A DNA stretch of 64,000 bases from Sinorhizobium shofinae (lineage in GTDB: Bacteria > Pseudomonadota > Alphaproteobacteria > Rhizobiales > Rhizobiaceae): NCBI GenBank assembly GCA_001704765.1, contig MBFK01000177.1:62001-126000 (forward strand). Reading direction: 5' to 3'. The position numbers were made by a program, and so were the translations under genes. Within the stretch, counting starts at the first letter, position 1. Each line of letters opens with the position of its first letter. The notes under the pieces are model-generated. The model was not told the origin of the DNA. It saw nothing but the letters and a program-made list of their open reading frames with translations, and searched no databases. Positions 44,325 to 51,828 of the stretch are shown here, piece by piece.

Positions 44325-44426
44325 TATTTCTTTAAGGACGCAATACCGGATAGTTACAGTCAAGTTAATTGATCGCCTCCGCCGCTTGGGATAAAGGCGG
44401 CTCGAGTGCGGAGCATGGGTGGTGTG

Positions 44427-44867
44427 ATGATGGCCTGTCTTTCCCGTTTCGCGTTCTCGGCCGCAGCTATGGCTCTGTCGCTAGCAGGGGCGGCCGTGGC
44501 ACAGGAGGCAATAGCTGCCAGCGCGCTGACGATCGAGCTTAACGCGATTGCGCCGTCCGAGAAGGGATGCAAACTGACCTTCGTCGCCGGCAACGGCCTG
44601 CAGCAATCTCTCTCCAAGGTTTCGTTCCAATTCGTCCTCTTCGATCAGAAGGGGCTGGTCGAACGCATGGCAGTGCTCGATTTTCGCGACCTGCCTGCCG
44701 GCAAGACTAAGGTCCGCCAGTTCGATCTGCCGGGAACGAAATGCGAGGCGGTGAAAAGCCTCCTGATCAACGATGCGCCCGCCTGCGTCGGCGAGGGCAT
44801 CGACAAGGGTGCCTGCATGACGGGCCTCAAGACCGGCTCCAAATCGGCAGTTGAACTCAAGGGCTGA
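44427..44867 (+). CDS. Secreted protein of unknown function, upstream of tonB
   Basis: A 146-residue protein with a signal peptide (ACLSRFAFSAAAMALSLAGA, cleavage after VAQ) and four cysteines in the mature part (KGCKLTF, GTKCEAVK, DAPACVGEG, GACMTGL), suggesting two disulfides in the periplasm. The predicted start is uncertain: ATGs at 44415, 44427 and 44430 and a GTG at 44406 are in frame. It lies between hmuP (divergent) and tonB (43 bp downstream, same strand), so a role in TonB-linked uptake is likely but unproven. Confidence 0.75.
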   Translation: MMACLSRFAFSAAAMALSLAGAAVAQEAIAASALTIELNAIAPSEKGCKLTFVAGNGLQQSLSKVSFQFVLFDQKGLVERMAVLDFRDLPAGKTKVRQFDLPGTKCEAVKSLLINDAPACVGEGIDKGACMTGLKTGSKSAVELKG

Positions 44868-44910
44868 GAGAGCCTGATCGCTGAAGTGCCGATGGAAGGC
44901 AGGCGCGTAG

Positions 44911-45834
44911 ATGAAGCAAGTCATGAAATGGGCCGCGGCGATTGGCCTTTCCTTGCTGGCGCATGCGAGCGGCGCCATGCTGTTCGCGCCGCCCGGTGAG
45001 GAGGAGGTTCAGGTCGCCGGCGGCGCCGCAATGGAAGTAACGCTGCTCGGTAATGCCTTCGAGGAGACGTTGCAGGCGGGCGATCCGTCCGACGTCGTCG
45101 ACCCGACGGAAGAGACCGCTGAGGAAGTGAAGCCGACCGAGATCCAGCTGGCGGAAGAGGTCGCCGAAGCAGTCGAGCCGACAATGCCCGATATCGTCTC
45201 GGAACAGCCATCCGACGTGACGCCGACCGAAGCGGACGTCATTCTGCCGGCAGAGGAGATGCCCGTGACGCAGGTCGCTGAAGCCCCGGTCACGGCCAGT
45301 GTGGCACCGGTCGAAGCCGTCATTCCGGAAGAGAAGCCGGAACTAGAGAAGATCGAGAAGCCCAAGGTCGAGAAACCGGAACCCAAGAAGGAGCCGGTGA
45401 AGAAAACGAAGGTAACGCGGAAGAAGGCCGGAGAAGGGGGCGAACAGGCGAGCTCGCAGGTCAAGGGGCAGGCGGACGGGGCCGAAAATGCGGCTGCCAG
45501 CGCTGCCAAAGGAGAAAAGGGGGGCGCCGCCCGGCAGTCGGGCAATGCTGCCGTTTCGAACTATCCCGGCAAGGTGAGGAGCAAGCTCAACCGCGCCTTC
45601 CGCTACCCCGCCGTGGCCAAGCGGCAGCGGTTGCGCGGTGTCGCCCATGTCCGCTTCACTGTAACTTCCGGTGGCGGCGTCGCGAGCGTCAGCCTGGCGA
45701 AGAGCGCCGGTTCGCCCATTCTCGACGAAGCGGCGCTTGATGCGGTGCGCCGTGCCGCCCCATTCCCGGCGATCCCTGCGGGTGCGGGCCGAGACAGCTG
45801 GGTCTTCACCATTCCGCTCGCTTTCAGTCGCTGA
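44911..45834 (+). CDS. tonB: TonB family energy-transducing protein
   Basis: A 307-residue TonB protein that couples the proton gradient to outer-membrane haem or siderophore receptors. An N-terminal membrane anchor (KWAAAIGLSLLAHASGAML) is followed by an acidic then Pro/Lys-rich periplasmic spacer (about residues 50-190, with PEPKKEPVKKTKVTRKK) and a C-terminal domain (YPGKVRSKLNRAFRYPAVAKR, then LRGVAHVRF and SPILDEAALDAVRRAAPFP). No exbB/exbD genes are adjacent. The position beside hmu genes suggests haem uptake. The 450-bp gap that follows (45835-46284) shows no supported gene, only a weak ggctggacgg repeat near 46170 and 46235. Confidence 0.93.
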   Translation: MKQVMKWAAAIGLSLLAHASGAMLFAPPGEEEVQVAGGAAMEVTLLGNAFEETLQAGDPSDVVDPTEETAEEVKPTEIQLAEEVAEAVEPTMPDIVSEQPSDVTPTEADVILPAEEMPVTQVAEAPVTASVAPVEAVIPEEKPELEKIEKPKVEKPEPKKEPVKKTKVTRKKAGEGGEQASSQVKGQADGAENAAASAAKGEKGGAARQSGNAAVSNYPGKVRSKLNRAFRYPAVAKRQRLRGVAHVRFTVTSGGGVASVSLAKSAGSPILDEAALDAVRRAAPFPAIPAGAGRDSWVFTIPLAFSR

Positions 45835-46284
45835 CTTCAGCGGTTTCGGCCGCGCCACCAAAGCAATTGATGTCGGAGCGACGTTGAGCCGTGCCCGCCC
45901 GGTCGGCGAGCGCTGGTTCCGGTCAACGGCGCCTGATGCGCAGACAGTCAGGATCCGCGTCACATTGGCCGGTGCCAATTTCGGCACGCCCGTCGTGGGA
46001 GCGGTGCGAAGTTCGACCTGCTCGTATGCGCCGTGCAGGCGGCGCGGGGCAGAGAAAGGATGCTAACCGGCACGATAAGCAAATGCGGTGGAGATTTACG
46101 TTGCAGCGACAAATCGCCTTCTGGCGGCTTATGTGGCCAAGCAATATCCGTCTGCTGTGAACGTGACCACGGGCTGGACGGCGCTGGAGTCTCGATGATT
46201 CCTCGGGACCGATTCAAGGACAAAACCATGTAGCCAGCCCGTCCAGCGGCCAGCTGCTGCCCAGTCCCTCAGGAGCGAAAGTAT

Positions 46285-47454
46285 TTGCACGCAAACAACC
46301 TTCCCAAACACGTAAGGAAACGCATCGTTTTGCATTTCCCGGGCTTTGAACCTTTGGACGCGCACCAGCATCATGCCCGGTACAAGCGGTCGGCAGAAAA
46401 GACCGCGAAGCTGTGGGATATCAGGATCGACGTCGATCAGATGCGCTCGGATGGCCGCGGCTGGCATTTCGACGTGGATAGCGAAGGTACCGACTGGCAG
46501 GCGTCGAGCCGGATTTACATGCTGGATCACGGCACCCTCGTCGAGCGCTTGAACAACCGGCCGCTCTTCAACCGGTTGGCCCGCGGGTTTCTAAGCGCTG
46601 CTCGCGTCGTGATCGAGGGCGGTGCCGCGGGTTATTTCGCGCATGCGTGGCGCTTCGGCCTGTTCTTCGTCTTTCCGTTCTTGCTTGTAGCGCTGGCCTT
46701 GGCAGCGAGTCTTGCGATTGCGGCCTATCCGTATTGGTTGGGGCTTGATCCGTGGCATTACGCCTTGAGTTTCACCTTCGCCTATGTCCTCTTCTTCCGG
46801 ATATTTCTGCCATGGTCGGACAGGCTGCACATCTTGCATCTCTTTGCCGACTGGGAACTCGCCGTCGCTGCAGCGCGTCTGGACCAACCGTATCTCGAAC
46901 AATGGCTTGAGGAATGCGTGGCATTGGCGCGGCCGGCGTTCAATGACGTCGCCGACGAATACGTCGTCAGCTCTCACAGTATGGGGTCCAGCATCGCAGC
47001 TCATGTGATCGGTGCGCTACTGGAGCGGGAGCCACACCTGCTCGACGGGAAACGTGTCGTCTTCGCAACGCTCGGAGGAGCGATCCTGCAATGCGCGTTG
47101 CTTCGCTGCGCCAAGGTTCTACGGGCGCGCGTCGGCCTCATCGCCCGTGCGGAGGCGATATTCTGGTTCGAGGTCCACTGTCTGACCGACGCGATACATT
47201 TCTACAAATCCCGTGTCGTAGCGCTGGCGGGGCATCATGACGCACCCCATCCGCGGATCGCATTCATTCGTGTCAAGCACATGCTTTCCCCCGAACGGTA
47301 CCGGAGGATCAAGCGAGATTTCCTGCGCGTGCACCGTCAGTATGTTCTGGATGCGGACATGCGTGCGCCCTTCGATTTCACACTCATGACGGCCGGGCCG
47401 CTTCCAGCCGCATCGTTTGTCGATTTCTCTCACGGAAATTTGCCCGCGGTCTAG
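46285..47454 (+). CDS. Membrane-anchored alpha/beta-hydrolase-like protein of unknown function
   Basis: A 389-residue protein. Residues 1-110 are soluble, then two to three membrane helices lie at about 125-185 (FFVFPFLLVALALAASLAIAA and YALSFTFAYVLFFRIFL), and a C-terminal domain follows. The segment VVSSHSMGSSIAAHVIGALLE resembles the nucleophile elbow of serine hydrolases (H-S-M-G), so an esterase or lipase-like fold is possible; a full triad cannot be assigned. The start is TTG at 46285 with AGGAG about nine bases before it; no nearby ATG fits. It stands alone between tonB and the iron-controlled operon. Confidence 0.7.
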   Translation: MHANNLPKHVRKRIVLHFPGFEPLDAHQHHARYKRSAEKTAKLWDIRIDVDQMRSDGRGWHFDVDSEGTDWQASSRIYMLDHGTLVERLNNRPLFNRLARGFLSAARVVIEGGAAGYFAHAWRFGLFFVFPFLLVALALAASLAIAAYPYWLGLDPWHYALSFTFAYVLFFRIFLPWSDRLHILHLFADWELAVAAARLDQPYLEQWLEECVALARPAFNDVADEYVVSSHSMGSSIAAHVIGALLEREPHLLDGKRVVFATLGGAILQCALLRCAKVLRARVGLIARAEAIFWFEVHCLTDAIHFYKSRVVALAGHHDAPHPRIAFIRVKHMLSPERYRRIKRDFLRVHRQYVLDADMRAPFDFTLMTAGPLPAASFVDFSHGNLPAV

Positions 47455-47488
47455 GGCCAGGAAAGCCGGGAGTTGCCGTCTATTAATA

Positions 47489-47503
47489 TGATTAAAAAAC
47501 TCA
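47489..47503. promoter_or_regulatory. Iron-responsive operator (TGA-N9-TCA) upstream of the DUF2325-hmuQ operon
   Basis: TGATTAAAAAACTCA has the TGA-N9-TCA form in a markedly AT-rich stretch (47480-47545), unlike the surrounding GC-rich DNA. It lies 135 bp before the DUF2325 gene and would place the haem-degrading enzyme under the same iron control as hmuP. Confidence 0.5.
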
Positions 47504-47637
47504 TGTTTATACTTTACTCTGATTATCAAGTTTAATAAGTTGCCGCCGTCGCACAACCGGCTGGTGTGTGCCGAACAAATTCTGATGGCGATCAGCGGCA
47601 GGAAACCCGCGCATCGCCGACTAGACGGAGAAGACGG

Positions 47638-48048
47638 ATGCGCGGCAAGCGGCACCAGAATGCAGGCAAGGGCGGCAAAGGAAAGGCAAGGGACGAAACG
47701 TCTGCGGTGCAGCCCAATGGTGGCAAGGCGACGCTCGAGGGGCGCAGCTTCCTCTATGTCGGTGGCCGCGATTGCCAGGTTGCCCATTTGCGCGAGATCG
47801 CCAGCTCCTATGGTGCGGAACTCATTCATCATGACGGCGGTTTGCGAGAGGCCGTATCGCGCATCGACCGCGTTCTTCCCTCGGTCGACTGCGTCTTCTG
47901 CCCCATCGATTGCATCAGCCACGACGCATGTCTGCGCGTGAAGACCGGCTGCAAGAAGTGGGGCAAGGCCTTCGTGCCGCTGCGCAATGGCTCGAAATCG
48001 AGCCTGGAGCGGGCCCTTCAGGACCTGTCCACGAGCGGCGGCAACTGA
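47638..48048 (+). CDS. DUF2325 domain protein
   Basis: A 136-residue protein with a basic, glycine-rich N-terminus (RGKRHQNAGKGGKGKARDE) and a DUF2325 domain (about residues 35-130): RSFLYVGGRDCQVAHLREIAS, LIHHDGGLREAVSRI and CVFCPIDCISHDACLRVKTGC. Four closely spaced cysteines (CVFCPIDC and DACL) and two histidines could hold a metal or act in redox sensing. Ribosome site ACGGAG. First gene of an operon with a small protein and a haem-degrading monooxygenase, after an iron-type operator. Function unknown. Confidence 0.82.
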   Translation: MRGKRHQNAGKGGKGKARDETSAVQPNGGKATLEGRSFLYVGGRDCQVAHLREIASSYGAELIHHDGGLREAVSRIDRVLPSVDCVFCPIDCISHDACLRVKTGCKKWGKAFVPLRNGSKSSLERALQDLSTSGGN

Positions 48049-48097
48049 ACCCTGAGGGCGGCAATCTTCTCCCTGGGTGCCGTCGCGTGGAGAATCG

Positions 48098-48373
48098 ATG
48101 ATGAACGAAGAACGTCCTGATCAAATGATGATGATCGGTCTTCACAAGCTGGATTCGCAGCTCGGCGATGGGCTGGTGCCGGAACTCTACGAAGTGCTGA
48201 CGCGCCGCGCACGCATGCTGGAGGACAATCCCAACGTGACGGAATTTCCGGCATGGCAGGCCCGTCATCCGGTCCGCGAGCCGCACGGACTTGCGCCGTC
48301 GTCGAACGCCGTTATCCTGCCGTTCCCACGGAGCGAAGCCGGGATCTCGGAAAAGAAGGCACGTGAAAGGTAG
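48098..48373 (+). CDS. Small conserved-looking protein of unknown function
   Basis: A 91-residue soluble protein (ERPDQMMMIGLHKLDSQLGD, then VPELYEVLTRRARMLEDNPNVTEFPAWQ). No known domain recognised. Two ATGs occur at 48098 and 48101 after GGAGA. It lies 49 bp after the DUF2325 gene and four bases before hmuQ, so it is part of the same operon and is likely real; a role in iron or haem metabolism is inferred from position only. Confidence 0.7.
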   Translation: MMNEERPDQMMMIGLHKLDSQLGDGLVPELYEVLTRRARMLEDNPNVTEFPAWQARHPVREPHGLAPSSNAVILPFPRSEAGISEKKARER

Positions 48374-48377
48374 CCCC

Positions 48378-48692
48378 ATGTTTGTCGCCATGAACCGTTT
48401 CCACGTCGCCGTCGGTCAGGAAGAGGCGTTCGAGGCCGTTTGGAAGGGGCGCGATTCGAGCCTTGCTGAAATGCCCGGCTTCATTGACTTCCATCTGCTG
48501 CGCGGCGAGAGCGTGCCGGAAGAGGGCTGCACGCCGTTCATCTCGAAATCGAATTGGGAAAGCAAGGACGCCTTCGTTGCCTGGACGAGATCGGAAAACT
48601 TCCGGGCCGCACACCGCAACGCCGGCGACAATCGGGCCATGTATCTGGGGCCGCCGAAATTCGAAGGCTACACTGTCGTCGAGGGCGCCTGA
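48378..48692 (+). CDS. hmuQ: Haem-degrading monooxygenase HmuQ (IsdG-like)
   Basis: A 104-residue ABM-fold haem oxygenase that opens the haem ring to release iron. The Asn-Trp-His set needed by IsdG enzymes is present as N6 (FVAMNRF), W69 (FVAWTRSENF) and H79 (RAAHRNAG), and the C-terminus YLGPPKFEGYTVV is like rhizobial HmuQ/HmuD. Ribosome site GAAAGG. It would use haem delivered by HmuTUV/HmuS encoded 4 kb away. Confidence 0.88.
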   Translation: MFVAMNRFHVAVGQEEAFEAVWKGRDSSLAEMPGFIDFHLLRGESVPEEGCTPFISKSNWESKDAFVAWTRSENFRAAHRNAGDNRAMYLGPPKFEGYTVVEGA

Positions 48693-48699
48693 GCCCTCT

Positions 48700-49068
48700 T
48701 TAATCAGCCTTGCGGGGCAGGAACGCCCCCATGGCGACGGCGAGCCATCCGGCCATCATCGTCAGCCCGCCGAGCGGCGCTGACATCGGAAAGAGGCCGT
48801 GGCCGGCGAAATGGCGCATGGTGAGGTCTGCGGCGAAGATGGCGGTGCCCGCGGCGAGCAGTAACGCGGAGACGGCCGCCGTGCGGAAATACGCCCATCC
48901 GGCATGGAGCGCGACGAGTGCCGGCGCATGGGCGAGGCACATGGCGGACGCCCCGCCGAGCAGCCGAGGATCCGCACCATGCGAGGCGGCCGCAGCGGCG
49001 GCGACGCCAAAAACACCCATCAGCCCGGCGATGAAAAGCACGCTGCCACGTATTCCGCGGTTCGGCAT
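48700..49068 (-). CDS. DUF423 small membrane protein
   Basis: A 122-residue protein with four membrane helices and the DUF423 pattern (GVFGVAAAAAASHGADPR near the start, LFPMSAPLGGLTMMAGWLAVAMGA at the end, read in parts). Starts at 49068, eight bases after the truncated haemoglobin stop on the same strand, so cotranscribed. Convergent with hmuQ. Function unknown in the family. Confidence 0.88.
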   Translation of the reverse strand: MPNRGIRGSVLFIAGLMGVFGVAAAAAASHGADPRLLGGASAMCLAHAPALVALHAGWAYFRTAAVSALLLAAGTAIFAADLTMRHFAGHGLFPMSAPLGGLTMMAGWLAVAMGAFLPRKAD

Positions 49069-49075
49069 TTGATGA

Positions 49076-49468
49076 TCATTCCTTGTTCTGCATGTGATGG
49101 GCGAGCCGGGAGATCGGTTCGAGGATGACTTCCCGGAGCTGCGGGTGGGGGACGGTCTCCTCGAGAGCGCGGATGAAGCAGAGCAGCCATTCGTCGCGTT
49201 CGGCCGGGCCGATTTCGGCGATGAAGTGCCGCCGGCGCAGCATCGGATGGCCGCGCTTTTCCACATAGATCGGCGGCCCGCCTAGCCAGCCGGTCAGGTA
49301 TTCGTAGAGCTTCTCCTCGCTACCGGAGAGATCCGGCGGATGCACGGCACGGCAGCGGGCTGCCTCCGGCAGGCTGTCCATGAGCTCATAGAAGCGCCGC
49401 GTCAGTGCGCGGACCGCGGTATCGCCTCCAATCGCCTCGTAGAGCGTCGTGGTTTTCGTTTCCGTCAT
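49076..49468 (-). CDS. Group II truncated haemoglobin
   Basis: A 130-residue 2-over-2 globin. Visible features are the CD1/B10 region RRFYELMDSLPEA, the helix F histidine in GHPMLRRRHF and the tryptophan at G8 in RDEWLLCFIRAL, all marking group II. Such globins bind oxygen or nitric oxide and are linked to NO detoxification or redox work. Together with the DUF423 gene it forms a two-gene operon divergent from a TetR/SMR pair. Confidence 0.92.
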   Translation of the reverse strand: MTETKTTTLYEAIGGDTAVRALTRRFYELMDSLPEAARCRAVHPPDLSGSEEKLYEYLTGWLGGPPIYVEKRGHPMLRRRHFIAEIGPAERDEWLLCFIRALEETVPHPQLREVILEPISRLAHHMQNKE

Positions 49469-49582
49469 GATCGTGTCCTTTGACCGACTTCGTATAGCGG
49501 CTCCGTGCCGGGCACAATGTCCGCACGTGACTTGCGGCGTTTCATCGCGTCGCAGGTCGCCTCACCTGACAGGGCTTGACAA

Positions 49583-49596
49583 AACCGTCCAGACGG
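49583..49596. promoter_or_regulatory. Palindromic TetR operator ACCGTC-CA-GACGGT
   Basis: A perfect 6+6 palindrome lying directly downstream of TTGACA (49575-49580) and just before TATCTT, so it overlaps the promoter of the adjacent TetR gene, whose ATG is 14 bp further on. Autorepression with control of the downstream SMR pump gene is the natural reading. Confidence 0.65.
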
Positions 49597-49609
49597 TATC
49601 TTTAGGGGC

Positions 49610-50170
49610 ATGACGAACGCCTACCAGAGAAAGAAGCAGCCAGAGCGGGTTCGCCGGCAATTGTTGGACGTCGCCGCGCGGTTGTCGCTCGAACAGGGGA
49701 TCGCCGCCGTCACCCTCGAAAAGGTGTCGCAGGCGGCAGGGGTCAGCAAGGGCGGGCTGCTGCACCATTTTCCAAACAAGCTCGCCTTGCTGGACGGCCT
49801 GTTCGACGAGCTGATCGGCCGCTTCGACCGGGCGATCGAGGCGGCAATGGCCGACGATGAGGTGGAGCAGGGCCGATTTACCCGCGCCTATTTTACCGTC
49901 TGCCTTGAACTGGATGCGGAAGCCGAAGGACAGGGGTGGCGGGTGCTGGCGATCGCGCTGCTGGCGGAGCCGCATCTCAAGGCGCGCTGGCGCGACTGGG
50001 TGGAGCGGCGATCGGCCGAGTTCGCGGCGACCGACGGCTCACCGAATTGCCTGCTTGCCCGGTTTGCAGCCGATGGTGTCTGGCTCGCCGATCTGATGCA
50101 GAGCCATGACATCGATGCACCCACGCGGACCGCCCTGCTTCAGAAGCTCAAGACGCTTTCATTGCAGTGA
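49610..50170 (+). CDS. TetR-family repressor
   Basis: A 186-residue TetR regulator. The helix-turn-helix is in GIAAVTLEKVSQAAGVSKGGL with LLHHFPNK following; the C-terminal ligand domain ends with ALLQKLKTLSLQ. It sits 61 bp before an SMR efflux gene and just after a perfect palindrome, a common repressor-pump arrangement. The leader is very short if the TTGACA/TATCTT promoter is used. Confidence 0.9.
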   Translation: MTNAYQRKKQPERVRRQLLDVAARLSLEQGIAAVTLEKVSQAAGVSKGGLLHHFPNKLALLDGLFDELIGRFDRAIEAAMADDEVEQGRFTRAYFTVCLELDAEAEGQGWRVLAIALLAEPHLKARWRDWVERRSAEFAATDGSPNCLLARFAADGVWLADLMQSHDIDAPTRTALLQKLKTLSLQ

Positions 50171-50231
50171 AGTCGCCGGCCCAGGCGTGGCGACAGGCTA
50201 TCCATCTACTCGAACTTTTCGGAGACGTGCC

Positions 50232-50573
50232 GTGAACCCCGCCATGCTCTACACCGTCCTGGTGATCGCCATCGTCTTCGAAGTGCTCGGCACTTCGGCC
50301 ATGCAGGCGGCGCAGCATTTCACGCGGCTTGCGCCGACCGTGCTGATGGTGGTCTGCTATGCCGTCGCCTTCTTCTTCCTGTCCTATACACTACGCTACA
50401 TTCCCGTCGGGATCGCCTATGCGCTGTGGAGCGGCCTCGGCATCGTGCTGATTTCAGCCGTTGGTTACATCACTTTCGGCCAGAAGCTCGACCTGGCGGC
50501 GATCCTTGGCCTGGCGCTGATCATCGCCGGCGTGCTGGTTCTCAATCTCTTCTCGAAGTCGACGTTCCATTAG
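50232..50573 (+). CDS. SMR-family multidrug/cation efflux protein
   Basis: A 113-residue small multidrug resistance transporter with four helices. The key membrane glutamate is in VIVFEVLGTSAMQ-like sequence (AIVFEVLGTSAMQAAQ), and YIPVGIAYALWSGLGIV is the family signature. GTG start at 50232 with GGAGA six bases upstream. Probably exports quaternary cations or guanidinium-type compounds and is controlled by the preceding TetR gene. Its stop is next to a MITE-like element. Confidence 0.92.
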   Translation: MNPAMLYTVLVIAIVFEVLGTSAMQAAQHFTRLAPTVLMVVCYAVAFFFLSYTLRYIPVGIAYALWSGLGIVLISAVGYITFGQKLDLAAILGLALIIAGVLVLNLFSKSTFH

Positions 50574-50574
50574 G

Positions 50575-50836
50575 CTCAGGACCGATTAAATTCGTCCATT
50601 CTGTCAATATCCATGGGTTTGGATGGAAGAAAACAAGCGCAAGGCAATACCTGAAGGTCTTGTCGAGCATTGTTTTCGATCAGGCGGCCCATGGATCTGA
50701 ACCCAAAGGGCGAGGCGGATTTCACGCCTTAGTACGTCGGAAAGATTTGAAAATGTTCGGCATTTCCTGCACCTTCCCTCCTACTCAGACACGAAATCCG
50801 CCGCGCAGAATGGACGAATTTAATGGTCCTGAGCGC
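50575..50836. mobile_element. MITE-like element with about 28-bp terminal inverted repeats
   Basis: The left end ctcaggacc-g-attaaattcg (50575 onward, to about 50603) is repeated in reverse complement at 50809-50836, the two arms agreeing over about 28 bases apart from one extra base. The 262-bp interior holds further inverted copies of ggcggattt (about 50711 and 50797) and no transposase. No clear target duplication is visible. The 3' end of the DUF1062 gene lies inside it. Confidence 0.6.
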
Positions 50837-51511
50837 CTTCGACCCGATTTCGGAAGGCGGGATGCTTTGAGCCATTCGGGGGACGCCGCCGTCGCCAGCT
50901 GCCCGAATTATCGCTTTTCGATCCGCGTCCGGCGGAATGTCCAGCGTTATCACGGTCCGGTGCCTGATCCGTCGCCGCAGTATCTCCCTGCCGTCCGGCT
51001 GGATTTGCAGCCTTGCCTCTGCGTGGAGAGCGTGAAGCTGCGACCGTGAAAGGCCGAGTTCTGCAGCGAGCAGGCGATCCAGCCGCATGCTCGTCGGCGA
51101 CGGGACAACGAAAGCAATTTCAAGCCTGGCTGGATCGCGTCGTGGGCTCGACCCCTTCTTGTAGACGTTTACGCTTCCGAACTCATCGACGCGTTGCGCA
51201 TGGCGTCGCAAGCCATCGACGTCGAACTCCTGCGTCCTTATCCATTCCGGATCATTTGATTGCAGGGCTCCGAGCAGAGAGGAATTGATACTGCGAACAT
51301 TCTGTCGCTCGAGGAGCGGTCGGTTCCATGTTCTGGCGCAGTCAAGGCATTTATAAATGAGCCAAGCATCGAGCTTCCTGCCGTTGGCGTTTAGTCTGAT
51401 CTTTCCGCTCGACGCGAATGGTTTGAGGCTTCCGCAGCCGCCGCAGGGGATCCAGGGGCGGGGCGCGCTGCGCGGGATGACGGTCCATTGGACCCGAAGA
51501 ATGTTGCACAT
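50729..51511 (-). CDS. DUF1062 protein with S4-like domain, 3' end altered by a MITE-like element
   Basis: A 260-residue reading frame. The N-terminal DUF1062 zinc-ribbon-like part has PWIPCGGCGSLKPF, NANGRKLDAWLIYKC and LDCARTWNRPLLERQ, with two C-x2-C pairs. A C-terminal S4-like RNA-binding segment follows (SMRLDRLLAAELGLSRSQLH). The last 36 or so residues, from KALRTIKFVHSA onward, are encoded by the inserted element and are not expected in the family, so the native C-terminus has been replaced. ATG at 51511; a longer frame to 51634 lacks family sequence. Function unknown. The gap 51512-51828 shows only an imperfect hairpin near 51684-51720. Confidence 0.8.
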   Translation of the reverse strand: MCNILRVQWTVIPRSAPRPWIPCGGCGSLKPFASSGKIRLNANGRKLDAWLIYKCLDCARTWNRPLLERQNVRSINSSLLGALQSNDPEWIRTQEFDVDGLRRHAQRVDEFGSVNVYKKGSSPRRDPARLEIAFVVPSPTSMRLDRLLAAELGLSRSQLHALHAEARLQIQPDGREILRRRIRHRTVITLDIPPDADRKAIIRAAGDGGVPRMAQSIPPSEIGSKALRTIKFVHSARRISCLSRREGAGNAEHFQIFPTY

Positions 51512-51828
51512 GCTGTCTTGGTCTTCCGTGAGGAAGTTCACCAAGATGGCGGCAGGAGAAAGCCTCTGCGAGCACGGTTTGGCGATGTTCTCGGGTGATG
51601 GAAGAGCTGGGACAGCAAAGCTGCGTTGGCACATTCGGACAATGCCAGACCGGTCTCAGGCCACCACCCGATGAACGAATTCATACGGGAGTAGCTTCGC
51701 GGCTACCCTGCCGTATGCGGGTGAAAATGGGCGAGACCGGTATTTACGACGGCAAAGCGTAACCTCTACGTGTCTATGCTCTTCGCATGCAGCCATAGCA
51801 GGCAGCGCCGGCGATTGGAAGTGGCGCC

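Noticed and set aside
45835-46284. Search for a gene or RNA in the 450-bp gap after tonB
   Set aside because: Several short frames exist but none has a ribosome site or recognisable sequence; only a weak repeated ggctggacgg motif is present.
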